NCBI RefSeq assembly: GCF_022179725.1
Contig: NZ_BPRC01000005.1
Span: 124,001 to 188,000, forward strand
From: Methylorubrum aminovorans
GTDB lineage: Bacteria; Pseudomonadota; Alphaproteobacteria; Rhizobiales; Beijerinckiaceae
Direction: 5' to 3'
Length of the DNA stretch: 64,000 bases
A model generated the notes under the pieces. That model was not told the origin of the DNA, did not search any database, and saw nothing but the letters and a program-made list of their open reading frames with translations. The translations under genes and the position numbers were made by a program. Positions 19,458 to 27,985 of this stretch are shown in pieces (position 1 is the stretch's first letter; each line of letters opens with the position of its first letter).

Positions 19458-19550
19458 TGTCACGGCGAGCGGAGCGAAGCAGTCCAGGGCACTGCCCTCA
19501 CCGAAAAGGTCGCGCCGCTGGATCGCTTCGGCTTCGCCTCGCGATGACGG
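19458..19550. repeat. Long imperfect palindromic repeat
   Basis: The left arm (19458-19487, with CACGGCGAGCGGAGCGAAGC and then AGTCCAG) and the right arm (19518-19550, with CTGGATCGCTTCGGCTTCGC and then CTCGCGATGACGG) are imperfect reverse complements. This is the familiar 'GTCATcGCGAGCGAAGCGAAGCAATCCAG' type of repeat scattered in alphaproteobacterial genomes. It sits between the convergent P450 and rplA genes. Confidence 0.65.
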
Positions 19551-19566
19551 TCACCAGCCAAACGAA

Positions 19567-19594
19567 AAGCGCCCGGCCTTTCGGCCGGGCGCTT
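19567..19594 (-). terminator. Rho-independent terminator of the rplKA operon
   Basis: A perfect 12-bp stem (AAGCGCCCGGCC / GGCCGGGCGCTT) with a TTTC loop lies 28 bases after the rplA stop. On the minus strand it continues into TTTTCGTT, giving the U-rich tail. Confidence 0.85.
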
Positions 19595-19621
19595 CCCTGA
19601 AACGTCCCTGCGGAACGCGTC

Positions 19622-20320
19622 TTACGCGGTCAGCACCGTGGAGGGCTCGACCTTCACGCCCGGGCCCATCGTCGAGGTGACGGCGATGCGCTGGATGTAG
19701 GTGCCCTTGGCGCCGGCGGGCTTCGCTTTGGCGACCGCGTCGGCGAAGGCCTTGATGTTCTCGACGAGCTTCTGCTCGTCGAAGGACACCTTGCCGACGC
19801 CGGCATGGATGATGCCGGCCTTCTCGACGCGGAACTCGACCGCGCCGCCCTTGGCGGCGGCGACCGCGCCCTTCACGTCCATGGTGACGGTGCCGACCTT
19901 CGGGTTCGGCATCAGGCCGCGCGGGCCCAGCACCTTACCGAGACGGCCGACCAGCGGCATCAGGTCCGGGGTCGCGATGCAGCGATCGAACTCGATCTTG
20001 CCGCCCTGGACGATCTCGAGGAGATCCTCGGCGCCGACGATGTCGGCACCCGCCGCCTTGGCGTCGTCCGCCTTGGCGCCGCGGGCGAAGACCGCCACGC
20101 GCACCGTCCGGCCGGAGCCGTTCGGCAGGTTGCAGACGCCGCGAACCATCTGGTCGGCGTGGCGCGGGTCGACGCCGAGATTCATCGAGATCTCGACGGT
20201 CTCGTCGAACTTGGCCGAAGCCTTCGACTTCACCAGCTTGATCGCCTCGTCGATGGCGTAGAGCTTGGTCGGCTCCAGACCCTCGCGGGCGGCGCGGATG
20301 CGCTTTCCTTCGCGTGCCAT
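19622..20320 (-). CDS. rplA: 50S ribosomal protein L1
   Basis: L1 forms the mobile stalk of the 50S subunit near the E site and usually represses its own operon by binding the mRNA. The protein has 232 residues, the normal length. Visible family blocks are [36 protein letters not shown], the signature region [21 protein letters not shown] (about 115-135) and [17 protein letters not shown]. It follows rplK by 11 bases on the minus strand with a GGAGGG-like ribosome site in the gap. The operon ends at the strong terminator just after the gene. Confidence 0.98.
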   Translation of the reverse strand: MAREGKRIRAAREGLEPTKLYAIDEAIKLVKSKASAKFDETVEISMNLGVDPRHADQMVRGVCNLPNGSGRTVRVAVFARGAKADDAKAAGADIVGAEDLLEIVQGGKIEFDRCIATPDLMPLVGRLGKVLGPRGLMPNPKVGTVTMDVKGAVAAAKGGAVEFRVEKAGIIHAGVGKVSFDEQKLVENIKAFADAVAKAKPAGAKGTYIQRIAVTSTMGPGVKVEPSTVLTA

Positions 20321-20331
20321 ATCGCCCTCCC

Positions 20332-20781
20332 TTACGCGACGACTTCGAGGCCCATGGCTCGCGCGGAGCCACGGATCATCGCGACCGCCGCATCGACGGA
20401 GTCGCAGTTGAGGTCGGGCATCTTCTTCTCGGCGATCTCGCGAAGCTGGGCTTCGGTGATCTTGCCGACGGTCGGGCCCTTGCCCGGGGTCTTCGAGCCG
20501 GAAGCCGGCTTCTTGCCGATCTTCAGGCCGACAGCCTTCTTCAGGAAGAAGGTGACCGGGGGCTGCTTCATCTCGAAGGTGAAGGAGCGATCCTGATACG
20601 CGGTGATGATCACCGGGATCGGGGTGCCCTTCTCCATCTGCGCGGTCTTCGCGTTGAAGGCCTTGCAGAATTCCATGATGTTGAGGCCGCGCTGACCGAG
20701 CGCGGGGCCGATCGGCGGCGACGGGTTGGCGGCGCCGGCCGGGACCTGAAGCTTCACGTAGCCCGTGATCTTCTTCGCCAT
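20332..20781 (-). CDS. rplK: 50S ribosomal protein L11
   Basis: L11 binds 23S rRNA at the GTPase-associated centre with L10/L12 and is needed for stringent-response sensing by RelA. The protein has 149 residues. It shows [16 protein letters not shown], the proline-rich [25 protein letters not shown] switch region, and the C-terminal RNA-binding domain. The ATG at 20781 is preceded by GGGAG seven bases upstream. Longer upstream frames are not conserved. It is separated from nusG by 233 bases, which include a small stem-loop. Confidence 0.98.
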   Translation of the reverse strand: MAKKITGYVKLQVPAGAANPSPPIGPALGQRGLNIMEFCKAFNAKTAQMEKGTPIPVIITAYQDRSFTFEMKQPPVTFFLKKAVGLKIGKKPASGSKTPGKGPTVGKITEAQLREIAEKKMPDLNCDSVDAAVAMIRGSARAMGLEVVA

Positions 20782-20971
20782 GGGACTGCTCCCAAATGTT
20801 GCGCGTCGCCGGGCTGCCGAGGCACGGACGGACGGGCGGTTGCAGGTCGCGGTGCGATCCGTCGATCCCGGAGGCGAAGCCGGGCGGATCTCCCGCGGGG
20901 TTGTGGCGATGCTCTCACGAAAGCATCGCCGTGTCCGGGCCACGACGGGGCCGCCGGCCGGGAACACCGAG

Positions 20972-20997
20972 GATCAGTCAGTCGGTGCCGACTGATC
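20972..20997. other. Stem-loop between nusG and rplK
   Basis: GATCAGTC (20972-20979) pairs with GACTGATC (20990-20997), and an alternative inner pairing CAGTCGG/CCGACTG is also perfect. There is no T-run. It lies 18 bases after the nusG stop and could act as an attenuator, a processing site or an RNA 3' end. Confidence 0.4.
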
Positions 20998-21014
20998 GCA
21001 AAATGCGAAGAAAA

Positions 21015-21548
21015 TCAGACCTTCTCGACCTGACCGTATTCCAGCTCGACCGGCGTGGCGCGGCCGAAGATCGACACCGCCACCTTGAGGCGCGAGCGGG
21101 CGTCGTCGATTTCCTCGACGGTGCCGTTGAAGGAGGCAAAGGGGCCGTCGGAGACGCGGACCGTCTCGCCGATCTCGAAGGAGACCGTGTGCTTCGGGCG
21201 GTCGACGCCCTCCTGCACCTGCCCCTTGATGCGCTCGGCCTCGGCGTCCGGGATCGGCACCGGCTTGGCCTTGTCGGCACCGAGGAAGCCGGTGACCTTC
21301 GGGGTGTTCTTGATGAGGTGGTAGACCTCGTCGGTCAGGTCGCACTTCACCAGCACGTAGCCGGGAAAGAACTTCCGCTCGGCGTCGACTTTGCGGCCGC
21401 GGCGGACTTCGGTGACCTTCTCGGTCGGCACCATGACCTCGTCGAACAGCTCGGTCAGCCCGCGCTGGGCCGCCTGGTCCTTGATGGACTGGGCGACCTT
21501 GTTCTCGAAGTTCGAGTAGGCGTGGACGATGTACCAGCGCTTCGACAC
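21015..21548 (-). CDS. nusG: Transcription antitermination factor NusG
   Basis: NusG binds RNA polymerase, reduces pausing, and links it to Rho or to the ribosome. The 177-residue protein has the N-terminal NGN domain (KRWYIVHAYSNFENKVAQ; FFPGYVLVKCDLTDEVYHLIKNTPKVTGFLG) and the C-terminal KOW domain (GETVRVSDGPFASFNGTVEEID). It begins at a GTG (VSKRWYIV); the earlier ATG in frame falls inside secE and is not used. It follows secE by 44 bases in the conserved secE-nusG-rplK-rplA order. Confidence 0.97.
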   Translation of the reverse strand: MSKRWYIVHAYSNFENKVAQSIKDQAAQRGLTELFDEVMVPTEKVTEVRRGRKVDAERKFFPGYVLVKCDLTDEVYHLIKNTPKVTGFLGADKAKPVPIPDAEAERIKGQVQEGVDRPKHTVSFEIGETVRVSDGPFASFNGTVEEIDDARSRLKVAVSIFGRATPVELEYGQVEKV

Positions 21549-21592
21549 GGGTCTTCTCAACTCCTCGGCGTCGCAGGGACGCCCGAAAATCC

Positions 21593-21895
21593 TTAGGCGC
21601 CGATCCCGAGGATCAGGCCGACGCCGAAGCGCAGCACCTGATCGACGGCGACGAAGAACAGGCTCGCGGCCACCACCATGATGAACACCATCATCGTGGT
21701 GACGGTGGTCTCCTTGCGGGTCGGCCACGTGACCTTGCGGGCCTCGTCACGCACCTGCCCCAGGAACTCCGCCGGGCCGACGCGCTTCGGCGCCGGGCGC
21801 ACCGGCGGGGTCGCGCGCTGGGGCGGGAGGGGCGCCGCGCCGCGATTGGGTCCGCGCGCCGCGTCGGCTTTCTTGGTCGCTTCGTTCGATGCCAT
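21593..21895 (-). CDS. secE: Preprotein translocase subunit SecE
   Basis: SecE clamps SecY in the protein-export channel. The 100-residue protein has a polar, proline-rich N-terminal extension (about 1-40), then FLGQVRDEARKVTWPTRKET, the amphipathic SecE signature. A single membrane helix (TMMVFIMVVAASLFFVAVD) follows at the C terminus, as in the short single-span form. The ATG at 21895 gives MASNEATKK. Longer frames upstream lack family similarity. It lies between tRNA-Trp and nusG. Confidence 0.95.
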   Translation of the reverse strand: MASNEATKKADAARGPNRGAAPLPPQRATPPVRPAPKRVGPAEFLGQVRDEARKVTWPTRKETTVTTMMVFIMVVAASLFFVAVDQVLRFGVGLILGIGA

Positions 21896-22078
21896 GGCGC
21901 AACTGAAACCGGACAGGGCTCCGGGAACCGCCGATCGCGGTGCGAGGACGTTTGTCCCACACCGACAGCATCTGAGGATCTCGGAATGCGCCCGCTCTAG
22001 CGCAAGTGATCCGACTTGTCGATGGGGAGGAAAGGATGTGCGGCGAGGCGAAGGCCGGGCCGGATGCGGGAGGCGCCG

Positions 22079-22155
22079 TGGCAGGAGTGGAGGGACTCGA
22101 ACCCCCAACCCCCGGTTTTGGAGACCGGTGCTCTGACCAGTTGAGCTACACTCCT
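22079..22155 (-). tRNA. trnW: tRNA-Trp (CCA anticodon)
   Basis: The minus strand folds as a cloverleaf. The acceptor stem AGGAGTG pairs with CACTCCT, the D stem is GCTC, and the anticodon loop TCTCCAAAA presents CCA. The T arm reads GGGGGTTCGAGTCCC-like sequence. The discriminator base is G and the 3' CCA is encoded (22079-22081). It precedes secE, the usual alphaproteobacterial arrangement. Confidence 0.97.
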
Positions 22156-22231
22156 ACGGCGCGCGCGGCGCGGCTCGCGTCATGCCGCAAGCGGCGGCTC
22201 AACGCAAGGGCGGAACGTGAGCGGGCTCGAA

Positions 22232-22810
22232 CTACGACCCGTCCGCCTCTTCATCCAGCTCGAAGGGCCCGTCCCCGAACGGATAGGCCGCCTCGACAAG
22301 GTAGGGACCGCCCCCGCGCGAGGTGCGGGCCGAGTACAGCGCGGCGCGCCGCGCCGTGAAGGTGAGGCGCGGGAACACGCCCGCCTGGGTCAGCGTGCGC
22401 GCCACCGCCTCCGGTGTGGCCTCGCGGTTGAGGCGGGCCAGCGTCACGTGGGGCGTGAACTTGCGCCGCTCCGGCGCGGCGCCGGCCCGGCGGGCGATGC
22501 GCTCATGTTCCTCCTGCAGCTCGGTCAGTTCCGGACTCGGCACGACCGAGGCGTAGAGGGCGCGAGGCCGGTCGCCGCCGAAGCTCGCCAGCCCGTCGAG
22601 GGTTACGGTGAAGGCCGGGCGCGCCCGCGCCTCCGCCAGACCCGCATCGAGATCGGCGGCGACAACGTCGTCGATCTCGCCGAGGAAGCGCAGGGTGATG
22701 TGGTAATCCGACGGCTCGACCCAGCGCGCGCCGGGCAGGCCGCCGCGGAAGAACGACAGCCGCTCGGCGATGTCGGGCGGGATCTCCAGCCCGGTGAACA
22801 GACGCGGCAT
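22232..22810 (-). CDS. thpR: RNA 2',3'-cyclic phosphodiesterase
   Basis: This 192-residue 2H phosphoesterase opens 2',3'-cyclic phosphates on RNA ends (formerly called 2'-5' RNA ligase). The two HxTx catalytic motifs are HITL (about 43) and HVTL (about 125), each in the expected fold half. The start MPRLFTGLEIPPD is family-like. It lies two bases downstream of the esterase gene on the same strand, so the two are probably co-transcribed. Confidence 0.9.
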   Translation of the reverse strand: MPRLFTGLEIPPDIAERLSFFRGGLPGARWVEPSDYHITLRFLGEIDDVVAADLDAGLAEARARPAFTVTLDGLASFGGDRPRALYASVVPSPELTELQEEHERIARRAGAAPERRKFTPHVTLARLNREATPEAVARTLTQAGVFPRLTFTARRAALYSARTSRGGGPYLVEAAYPFGDGPFELDEEADGS

Positions 22811-22812
22811 CG

Positions 22813-23460
22813 CTACTGTCCCTTCTGCTCCGGCTTCTGCCCCAGGCGACCGAGGAAGGTCTCGACGGTGGGCAGGATGCCCTCGACGACCCGTTCGACG
22901 CCCTTGGCGGTCGGGTGCAGCCCGTCATCCATGGTGTTGGCACGCTGGCCCGCCACGCCGTCGAGAAAGAACGGGTAGAGCACGAGGTCGTGCGCCCGCG
23001 CGAGGTCGGGATAGATCGCGTCGAAGCGGGTGCGGTACTCGGTGCCGAGATTGGGCGCGGCCAGCATGCCGGCGAGCAGCACCGGAATGCGTCGCTCCTT
23101 CAGCCGCACGATGATCGTCTCCAGCGCCTTGCGGGTCACCGCCGGATCGGTGCCGCGCAGCATGTCGTTGGCGCCGAGTTCGAGGATCACCCCTTGCGTG
23201 CCGTCCGGCACCGACCAGTCGAGCCGGTCGAGCCCGCCGGTGCTGGTATCGCCCGAGACCCCGGCATTGGCGATCTCGACCCGGTACCCCTTGGCCTTCA
23301 GCGCCCGCTCCAGCACCGCGGGAAAGGCGGCCTCGGCGGGAAGGCGGTAGCCCGCGGTGAGGCTGTCGCCCAGAGCCACGAGCTTGAGGGGCGGCTCTTC
23401 GGCCTGCACGGTGCCGGGCCGCAGGCCGGCGGCGAGCGTGGCTGCGGCGAAGAGGAGCAT
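22813..23460 (-). CDS. tesA: Periplasmic GDSL arylesterase/lysophospholipase, TesA-like
   Basis: This 215-residue SGNH hydrolase cleaves acyl or aryl esters in the periplasm. Block I is ALGDSLTAGY with the Ser nucleophile. Block III is ELGANDML, and block V is DGLHPTAKG with the Asp and His. A signal peptide (LLFAAATLAAG to VQA, about residue 20) precedes it. An earlier in-frame ATG at 23592 would add 44 arginine-rich residues and run toward the divergent ABC gene, so the ATG at 23460 is preferred, although the longer form would give a more basic signal start. It is divergent from the ABC ATPase, the same layout as tesA-ybbA in other proteobacteria. Confidence 0.88.
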   Translation of the reverse strand: MLLFAAATLAAGLRPGTVQAEEPPLKLVALGDSLTAGYRLPAEAAFPAVLERALKAKGYRVEIANAGVSGDTSTGGLDRLDWSVPDGTQGVILELGANDMLRGTDPAVTRKALETIIVRLKERRIPVLLAGMLAAPNLGTEYRTRFDAIYPDLARAHDLVLYPFFLDGVAGQRANTMDDGLHPTAKGVERVVEGILPTVETFLGRLGQKPEQKGQ

Positions 23461-23661
23461 CAGCGCGGCCCTGCGCCGGGCGCGATGCGGCCCCACATCG
23501 GGTCCGTCCGCCTCGCGCCGGGCGCCTGCGCGTGACACAAGGCGTGCCACAAACCTGCCGGATCCGGCTTTCGCCTCGTTCGCGTGGTGCAAGACCGTAT
23601 CCTTTCGCTCGAACCTGCCCGTGCGGCTCTCAAGCCCTCAGTCCAGATCGGTCGGTGCCTG

Positions 23662-24354
<693 letters not shown>

Positions 24355-24360
24355 AAACAC

Positions 24361-24395
24361 AATGCCTTCCGGCACCGCGCGGGCACCGGAAGGCC
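24361..24395 (+). terminator. Possible terminator after the ABC ATPase
   Basis: A GC-rich inverted repeat (CCTTCCGG ... CCGGAAGG) with a short loop lies just after the ATPase stop. Only a short AA/TT context follows, so termination is plausible but not certain. Confidence 0.45.
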
Positions 24396-24465
24396 AACAA
24401 TTCCGGGATGTTAGGGCCGCCTGCTCATGCGCCGCCTCAAGCCGCGCGGCAGGACCACAAAATAT

Positions 24466-24672
24466 TCAGGCGCTCAGCGGGGCGCCGATCCGGGCCCGGA
24501 GCTGTGCCCGCAGATTCTGGTTGGCGGCGCTGCGGTCGGCATCGAGCGCCCACATCAAGCGCAGGAGCCGGCTGATCGGCAGAGCCCGGTCCTCGATGGC
24601 CTCGGCGACCTGCTGCTGGAGAGATTTCGAGGTCGTCATGAACGTCTCGGCCGTGGTCTGCATGAGTCGCAT
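24466..24672 (-). CDS. Small hypothetical protein, 68 aa
   Basis: No family is recognised. The frame is helical and charged (SLQQQVAEAIEDRALPISRLLRLMWALDADRSAANQNLRAQLRARIG) and reads like a real small soluble protein. Possible starts are 24720, 24672 and 24639; none has a strong ribosome site, and 24672 is a compromise. Confidence 0.5.
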   Translation of the reverse strand: MRLMQTTAETFMTTSKSLQQQVAEAIEDRALPISRLLRLMWALDADRSAANQNLRAQLRARIGAPLSA

Positions 24673-24821
24673 CCGGAAGCGGGCTCGCCCCCCGCGGGGC
24701 GGGCTCTTAAACGGTTCCAAATCGCATGGCCATAGGTTTGCCGGCTCGCAGTTAGCGCTTCCTTGGGGGGCGCCCTCCGTCGCTCACAGCTTTTTGACGC
24801 CGGCTTACCAACCGTGACGCA

Positions 24822-25493
24822 TCAGGCGAGGGGCGAGCGCGCGTAGCCGTCGAGCAGGTCCTGCGGATCGCGGTAGATCGCAACGCAGCCGGCCTCTGAG
24901 AGCTCGGCTTCGGGAAAGCCGCCGCACAGGACGCCGATCGTCGAAAGTCCAGCGCGGGCAGCGGCTTGCGCGTCGTAGGGCGTGTCGCCGACCACCATCA
25001 CCGCTCGTTTCGGCACGCCGGGGAGCTTGCCTAGCACCGCCTCGAAGATGTCGGGATGGGGCTTGGAGCGCTCGGCGTCGTCGGAGGTCGTGACCACATC
25101 GACGAGATCGGTGATGCCGAGGATCTTCTGATAGTTTTCGACCTCGTCCGCCTTGCCGGAGGAGGCGAGCGCGACGGTCTGGCCTGCATCGCGGACATGG
25201 CTGAGCAGGGCCTGCACCGCGGGGAACGGCTTGGCCTGCGCGAGATAGGAGCGCTTGAACAGATCGGAGCGGTAGGCCTCGATGGCTTCGCCCTCGCGGG
25301 CGAGCCGCTCCGCATCCACGAAAACCGGCAGTAACTGGTCGCCACCCTTGCCGATCTGGCGGCGGACCTCCGCTTCCTTCGTTTCAATGCCGAAATGCGC
25401 GAAGGCCTCGACCCAGGCGCGGGCGTGCAGGTCGACGCTGTCGAGCAGCGTGCCGTCAATGTCGAACACGACGGCCTGGATGCGAGGGCTCAT
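24822..25493 (-). CDS. HAD-superfamily phosphatase, phosphoglycolate-phosphatase-like
   Basis: This 223-residue HAD hydrolase (subfamily IA) is predicted to dephosphorylate a small phosphorylated metabolite. Motif I is FDIDGTLLDS, motif II lies near VALASSGKADE, motif III is KPHPDIF and motif IV is VVGDTPYDAQAA. The helical cap domain spans about 20-90. It lies 15 bases after the secreted protein gene on the same strand. Phosphoglycolate is the usual guess for this group but is not shown by the sequence. Confidence 0.85.
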   Translation of the reverse strand: MSPRIQAVVFDIDGTLLDSVDLHARAWVEAFAHFGIETKEAEVRRQIGKGGDQLLPVFVDAERLAREGEAIEAYRSDLFKRSYLAQAKPFPAVQALLSHVRDAGQTVALASSGKADEVENYQKILGITDLVDVVTTSDDAERSKPHPDIFEAVLGKLPGVPKRAVMVVGDTPYDAQAAARAGLSTIGVLCGGFPEAELSEAGCVAIYRDPQDLLDGYARSPLA

Positions 25494-25508
25494 GCGAACG
25501 AACCGCGC

Positions 25509-25796
25509 TCAGCGCGGGAAGAGGTGAAGACCGTCATCCGGCAGCAGGTTGCGAGCCGGTCCGCCGGTCTGCTGGCCACCGCCCTGCTGGTAATAGGGCA
25601 GTTCGGGGCGCCGGTCCTGGCCGCTGCCCGAATCGTATTGCCACGGCGCGCTCCACGGCGCCCGGCCGCTCACCGTCGGCACGGCGGGACCGGCGTAGAA
25701 CGCCTCGCCCGCCCGCACCGGACCCGCCTCGGCGGCGGAGGCCAGCATCGTGCCGAGAAGGGCGGCCAAAGCTCCTCGTCCCATCAGCACGCGCAT
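25509..25796 (-). CDS. Small secreted Gly/Pro-rich protein, unknown
   Basis: This 95-residue protein starts MRVLMGRGALAALLGTMLASAAEAG, a clear signal peptide. The mature part is rich in Gly, Pro, Gln and aromatic residues (PYYQQGGGQQTGGP) and is probably disordered. The ATG at 25796 has GAGGAGGGG six bases upstream. No family is recognised. It may be co-transcribed with the HAD gene downstream. Confidence 0.6.
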   Translation of the reverse strand: MRVLMGRGALAALLGTMLASAAEAGPVRAGEAFYAGPAVPTVSGRAPWSAPWQYDSGSGQDRRPELPYYQQGGGQQTGGPARNLLPDDGLHLFPR

Positions 25797-25960
25797 CACT
25801 TGCCCCTCCTCGAACGTCGGGCCACCGGAGACTGCCCCGCCTGCGGAGCGCGAGGGGAAACGGCCGATCCCGACTCACGTTCCATACCCTTGACCCGCCC
25901 TTGCCTTACCCTGCCCTTGCCGTGCGTTCCCGTCCCGACGCCGAGCCCTGCAAAAAGCGA

Positions 25961-25989
25961 AGCCCGCCGTCCCCGGAGGACGGCGGGCT
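25961..25989 (-). terminator. Rho-independent terminator
   Basis: A perfect 12-bp stem (AGCCCGCCGTCC / GGACGGCGGGCT) with a 5-base loop is followed on the minus strand by TCGCTTTTTG. It lies just after the DUF2934 gene and before the small secreted gene. Confidence 0.8.
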
Positions 25990-26015
25990 CTCGAACCGGG
26001 TTCGGTTCGCTGGGC

Positions 26016-26405
26016 TCAGTGGAGGACGACCGCCTCGGCACCGGCGCGGGACTTGGTCCGGCTGGCGGCCGGCTTGGCCTTGGGGGCGGCCTTGACCGCC
26101 TTCGAGGCGGGCTTCTCGGCGGCTTTGGAGACGGTGGCGGCGGGTGCCTTGGCAGCCTTGGTCTTGGCCGCCTTGGCGACGCCTGCCAGCACCGCGGCGG
26201 GCGTCTCGGCAACCTTGGCGCGGCTGGCGCGGGGCTTGGCAACCTTGGCCGGGGCGGCGACCGCCGCGGCCTCGGCCGTCGTCACGCTCTGCCGCAGCTC
26301 GGCCTCGGCCTGCAGCCAGTGGGCTTCGGCCCGGCCGAACACCCGGCCCTCGCCTTCCCAGATGTAGTAGGCGCGCTCGCGCACGCTGTTCTCGCACGGC
26401 ACCAT
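26016..26405 (-). CDS. DUF2934 protein with lysine/alanine-rich tail
   Basis: The first 40 residues match the DUF2934 pattern (VRERAYYIWEGEGRVFGRAEAHWLQAEAEL), a short helical domain of unknown role. The remaining 90 residues are almost entirely Ala, Lys, Pro and Val in repeated AAKxxKA blocks, like eukaryotic-type histone H1 tails in bacteria. Such tails can bind DNA or polyanions (inference). It has its own terminator and appears monocistronic. Confidence 0.78.
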   Translation of the reverse strand: MVPCENSVRERAYYIWEGEGRVFGRAEAHWLQAEAELRQSVTTAEAAAVAAPAKVAKPRASRAKVAETPAAVLAGVAKAAKTKAAKAPAATVSKAAEKPASKAVKAAPKAKPAASRTKSRAGAEAVVLH

Positions 26406-26467
26406 GAAGCTCTCCCGAAATCGTCCGACGTGAGTTCGAACGATGGAAGTTCATGGTTAAGGGTCGG

Positions 26468-26740
26468 TTAATCGCGTGTCGCGGTGCGGGAGAGACGGCG
26501 GTGGTTCGCCCGTACCTTGCGGCGGTAGCCGGCCACCACCGCGCCGTGGGACCCGCCCGTGGCGAGCTGCATCGCCGCCTCGCCGGCCGCGAACACCTTC
26601 TCGCTCACCATGCGCTGCGCCTCCGCCTGCGCCGCGCTGCCGCCGGCGGCGAGCTTGGCCATCCGCAGGGCGATCACCGACTGCGCCTCGAAGGCCAGAA
26701 GGGTCGTGTCGAGGCCGAGCTTCCACCACGTCGCGAACAT
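26468..26740 (-). CDS. Small conserved-looking hypothetical protein, 90 aa
   Basis: The protein begins MFATWWKLGLDTTLLAFEAQSVIALRM, an amphipathic helix rather like the start of granule-associated phasin-like proteins. It ends with a basic tail (YRRKVRANHRRL). GGAGGATCAGTTCC stands before the ATG, a strong ribosome site. Its function is unknown; the phasin resemblance is a guess. Confidence 0.68.
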   Translation of the reverse strand: MFATWWKLGLDTTLLAFEAQSVIALRMAKLAAGGSAAQAEAQRMVSEKVFAAGEAAMQLATGGSHGAVVAGYRRKVRANHRRLSRTATRD

Positions 26741-26909
26741 GGAACTGATCCTCCGGTCACCACGCGGCCCCGTGCCGAACGGTCAAAGCAAGCCGCGGCC
26801 GTGCATGGCCGCGCTTGGGAACGACGCAAAGACATAAGAGCGAGCGCCGCCTTATCGAGAGCCTCGCGGGCCGCCACCGCTCGTCGGCGCGGCCGGACGA
26901 GGCGGGCGC

Positions 26910-27314
26910 TCAATCGAAGCTGCGGCCCTTCGCGGCCGAGCCGCCGAGGCTGATCTTGACCTTCTTCGGCTGCGCCGCCGGGGCGCCGCGGCCGCGGCCG
27001 GCCGGCACCTCGATCTCCGGCGCCGCCTGGGTCGGCTTCAGCCGCGACTGACCGTAGATCACCGAACCGATCTCGCCCACGGCCCGGATCAGGTCCTCGC
27101 GCTCGCAGGCGCGGGCCACCTTCAGGCCGAGCTGATGCATGTGGCTCTTGCCGTAGAGGTAGGCGGCGAGCTTGGCCCGCGTCAGCGCCGGGATCGTCTC
27201 GAGGATGTAGGGCAGGTCGTACTCGTCGGCGCGGTAGACCTCGCCGAGCAGTTCGAGCGAGACCGGGCATTCCGGATCGACGGTCGCGCCGGTGGTCGGG
27301 TGGGCCTGGGTCAT
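26910..27314 (-). CDS. Hypothetical protein, 134 aa
   Basis: The N-terminal two-thirds look like a folded helical domain (VSLELLGEVYRADEYDLPYI, TRAKLAAYLYGKSHMHQLGL, then ARACEREDLIRAVGEIGSVIYGQSR). The rest is a Gly/Ala/Lys-rich tail. No family is recognised. Its start overlaps the stop of the upstream secreted protein gene (ATGA), pointing to coupled translation. Confidence 0.65.
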   Translation of the reverse strand: MTQAHPTTGATVDPECPVSLELLGEVYRADEYDLPYILETIPALTRAKLAAYLYGKSHMHQLGLKVARACEREDLIRAVGEIGSVIYGQSRLKPTQAAPEIEVPAGRGRGAPAAQPKKVKISLGGSAAKGRSFD

Positions 27315-27775
27315 GGGTCACCTGCGGTCGGTGCAAAGGGCAACGGAGATGGAGAGGGAGAAGGCGACGAAAGCGGCGAAGGCATGTCGGAGGCCCGCGC
27401 TTCCGCCACGGAGGACGGCATGAACGCCTGCAGGGCGGAACGTCCCACCATGCATCCGGTGCAGACCGAGGCGATCGCGATCCGGGCGCGCCGGTCGCTG
27501 CGCTCCCAGGCGGATTCACCGCGCGCGCGTCCTGCGGCCAGCGGGCCGCCCGTCGGTCCGGCGCCGGCCGCCCCGTCGAGGCGGGCTTCCGGGCTTGCGC
27601 GGATCCGCAGGTAGAGCGGCTCCTGCGCCCGCGCCACGGGGATCGAACCGCAGAGGATCCCGAGCAGGGCCGCACCACGGACTGCGCTCCACCGCGCCCA
27701 TGGTGAGGGACATGCCGAGTCTGTTCTCCGCGCGGCGCGTCCAGCCGTGCGGTCCGATCTCATGCCGGTTGTCAT
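27311..27775 (-). CDS. Possible secreted Ser/Pro-rich hypothetical protein
   Basis: This 154-residue frame has an arginine-rich N-terminus and a hydrophobic run (VRGAALLGILCGSIPVARA) resembling a signal peptide. A tail with SPLSSPSPSPSPLP repeats follows. Its stop overlaps the next gene start (ATGA), which argues for a real gene. Composition is odd enough that part may be non-coding. Confidence 0.45.
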   Translation of the reverse strand: MTTGMRSDRTAGRAARRTDSACPSPWARWSAVRGAALLGILCGSIPVARAQEPLYLRIRASPEARLDGAAGAGPTGGPLAAGRARGESAWERSDRRARIAIASVCTGCMVGRSALQAFMPSSVAEARASDMPSPLSSPSPSPSPLPFAPTAGDP

Positions 27776-27910
27776 GCGGATGCGCGGGTCTCGCCGTGGC
27801 GGTTGCGGGCGCCGGTCCCCGCGTCAGGAGGGCCGGGCCGTGCAGGATCGGCCGGTATGGTCAACAAGACCTTAACGGCAGCACCTGCCGGAGGCGAGGC
27901 ATCCAACGCG

Positions 27911-27938
27911 AAAAAGCCCGGCACGCGGCCGGGCTCTT
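27911..27938 (-). terminator. Rho-independent terminator of the beta-barrel gene
   Basis: AGCCCGGC (27915-27922) pairs with GCCGGGCT (27928-27935). On the minus strand the hairpin runs into TTTTTCGCG. It lies about 50 bases after the stop of the outer-membrane protein gene. Confidence 0.8.
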
Positions 27939-27985
27939 TCGGGGAGGACCGGCGGTCCGATGAGGGACCGCCGGAGATCCGGATC

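Noticed and set aside
23461-23592. Longer start for the TesA-like esterase
   Set aside because: It would add 44 arginine-rich residues before a good signal peptide. It was kept only as an alternative.
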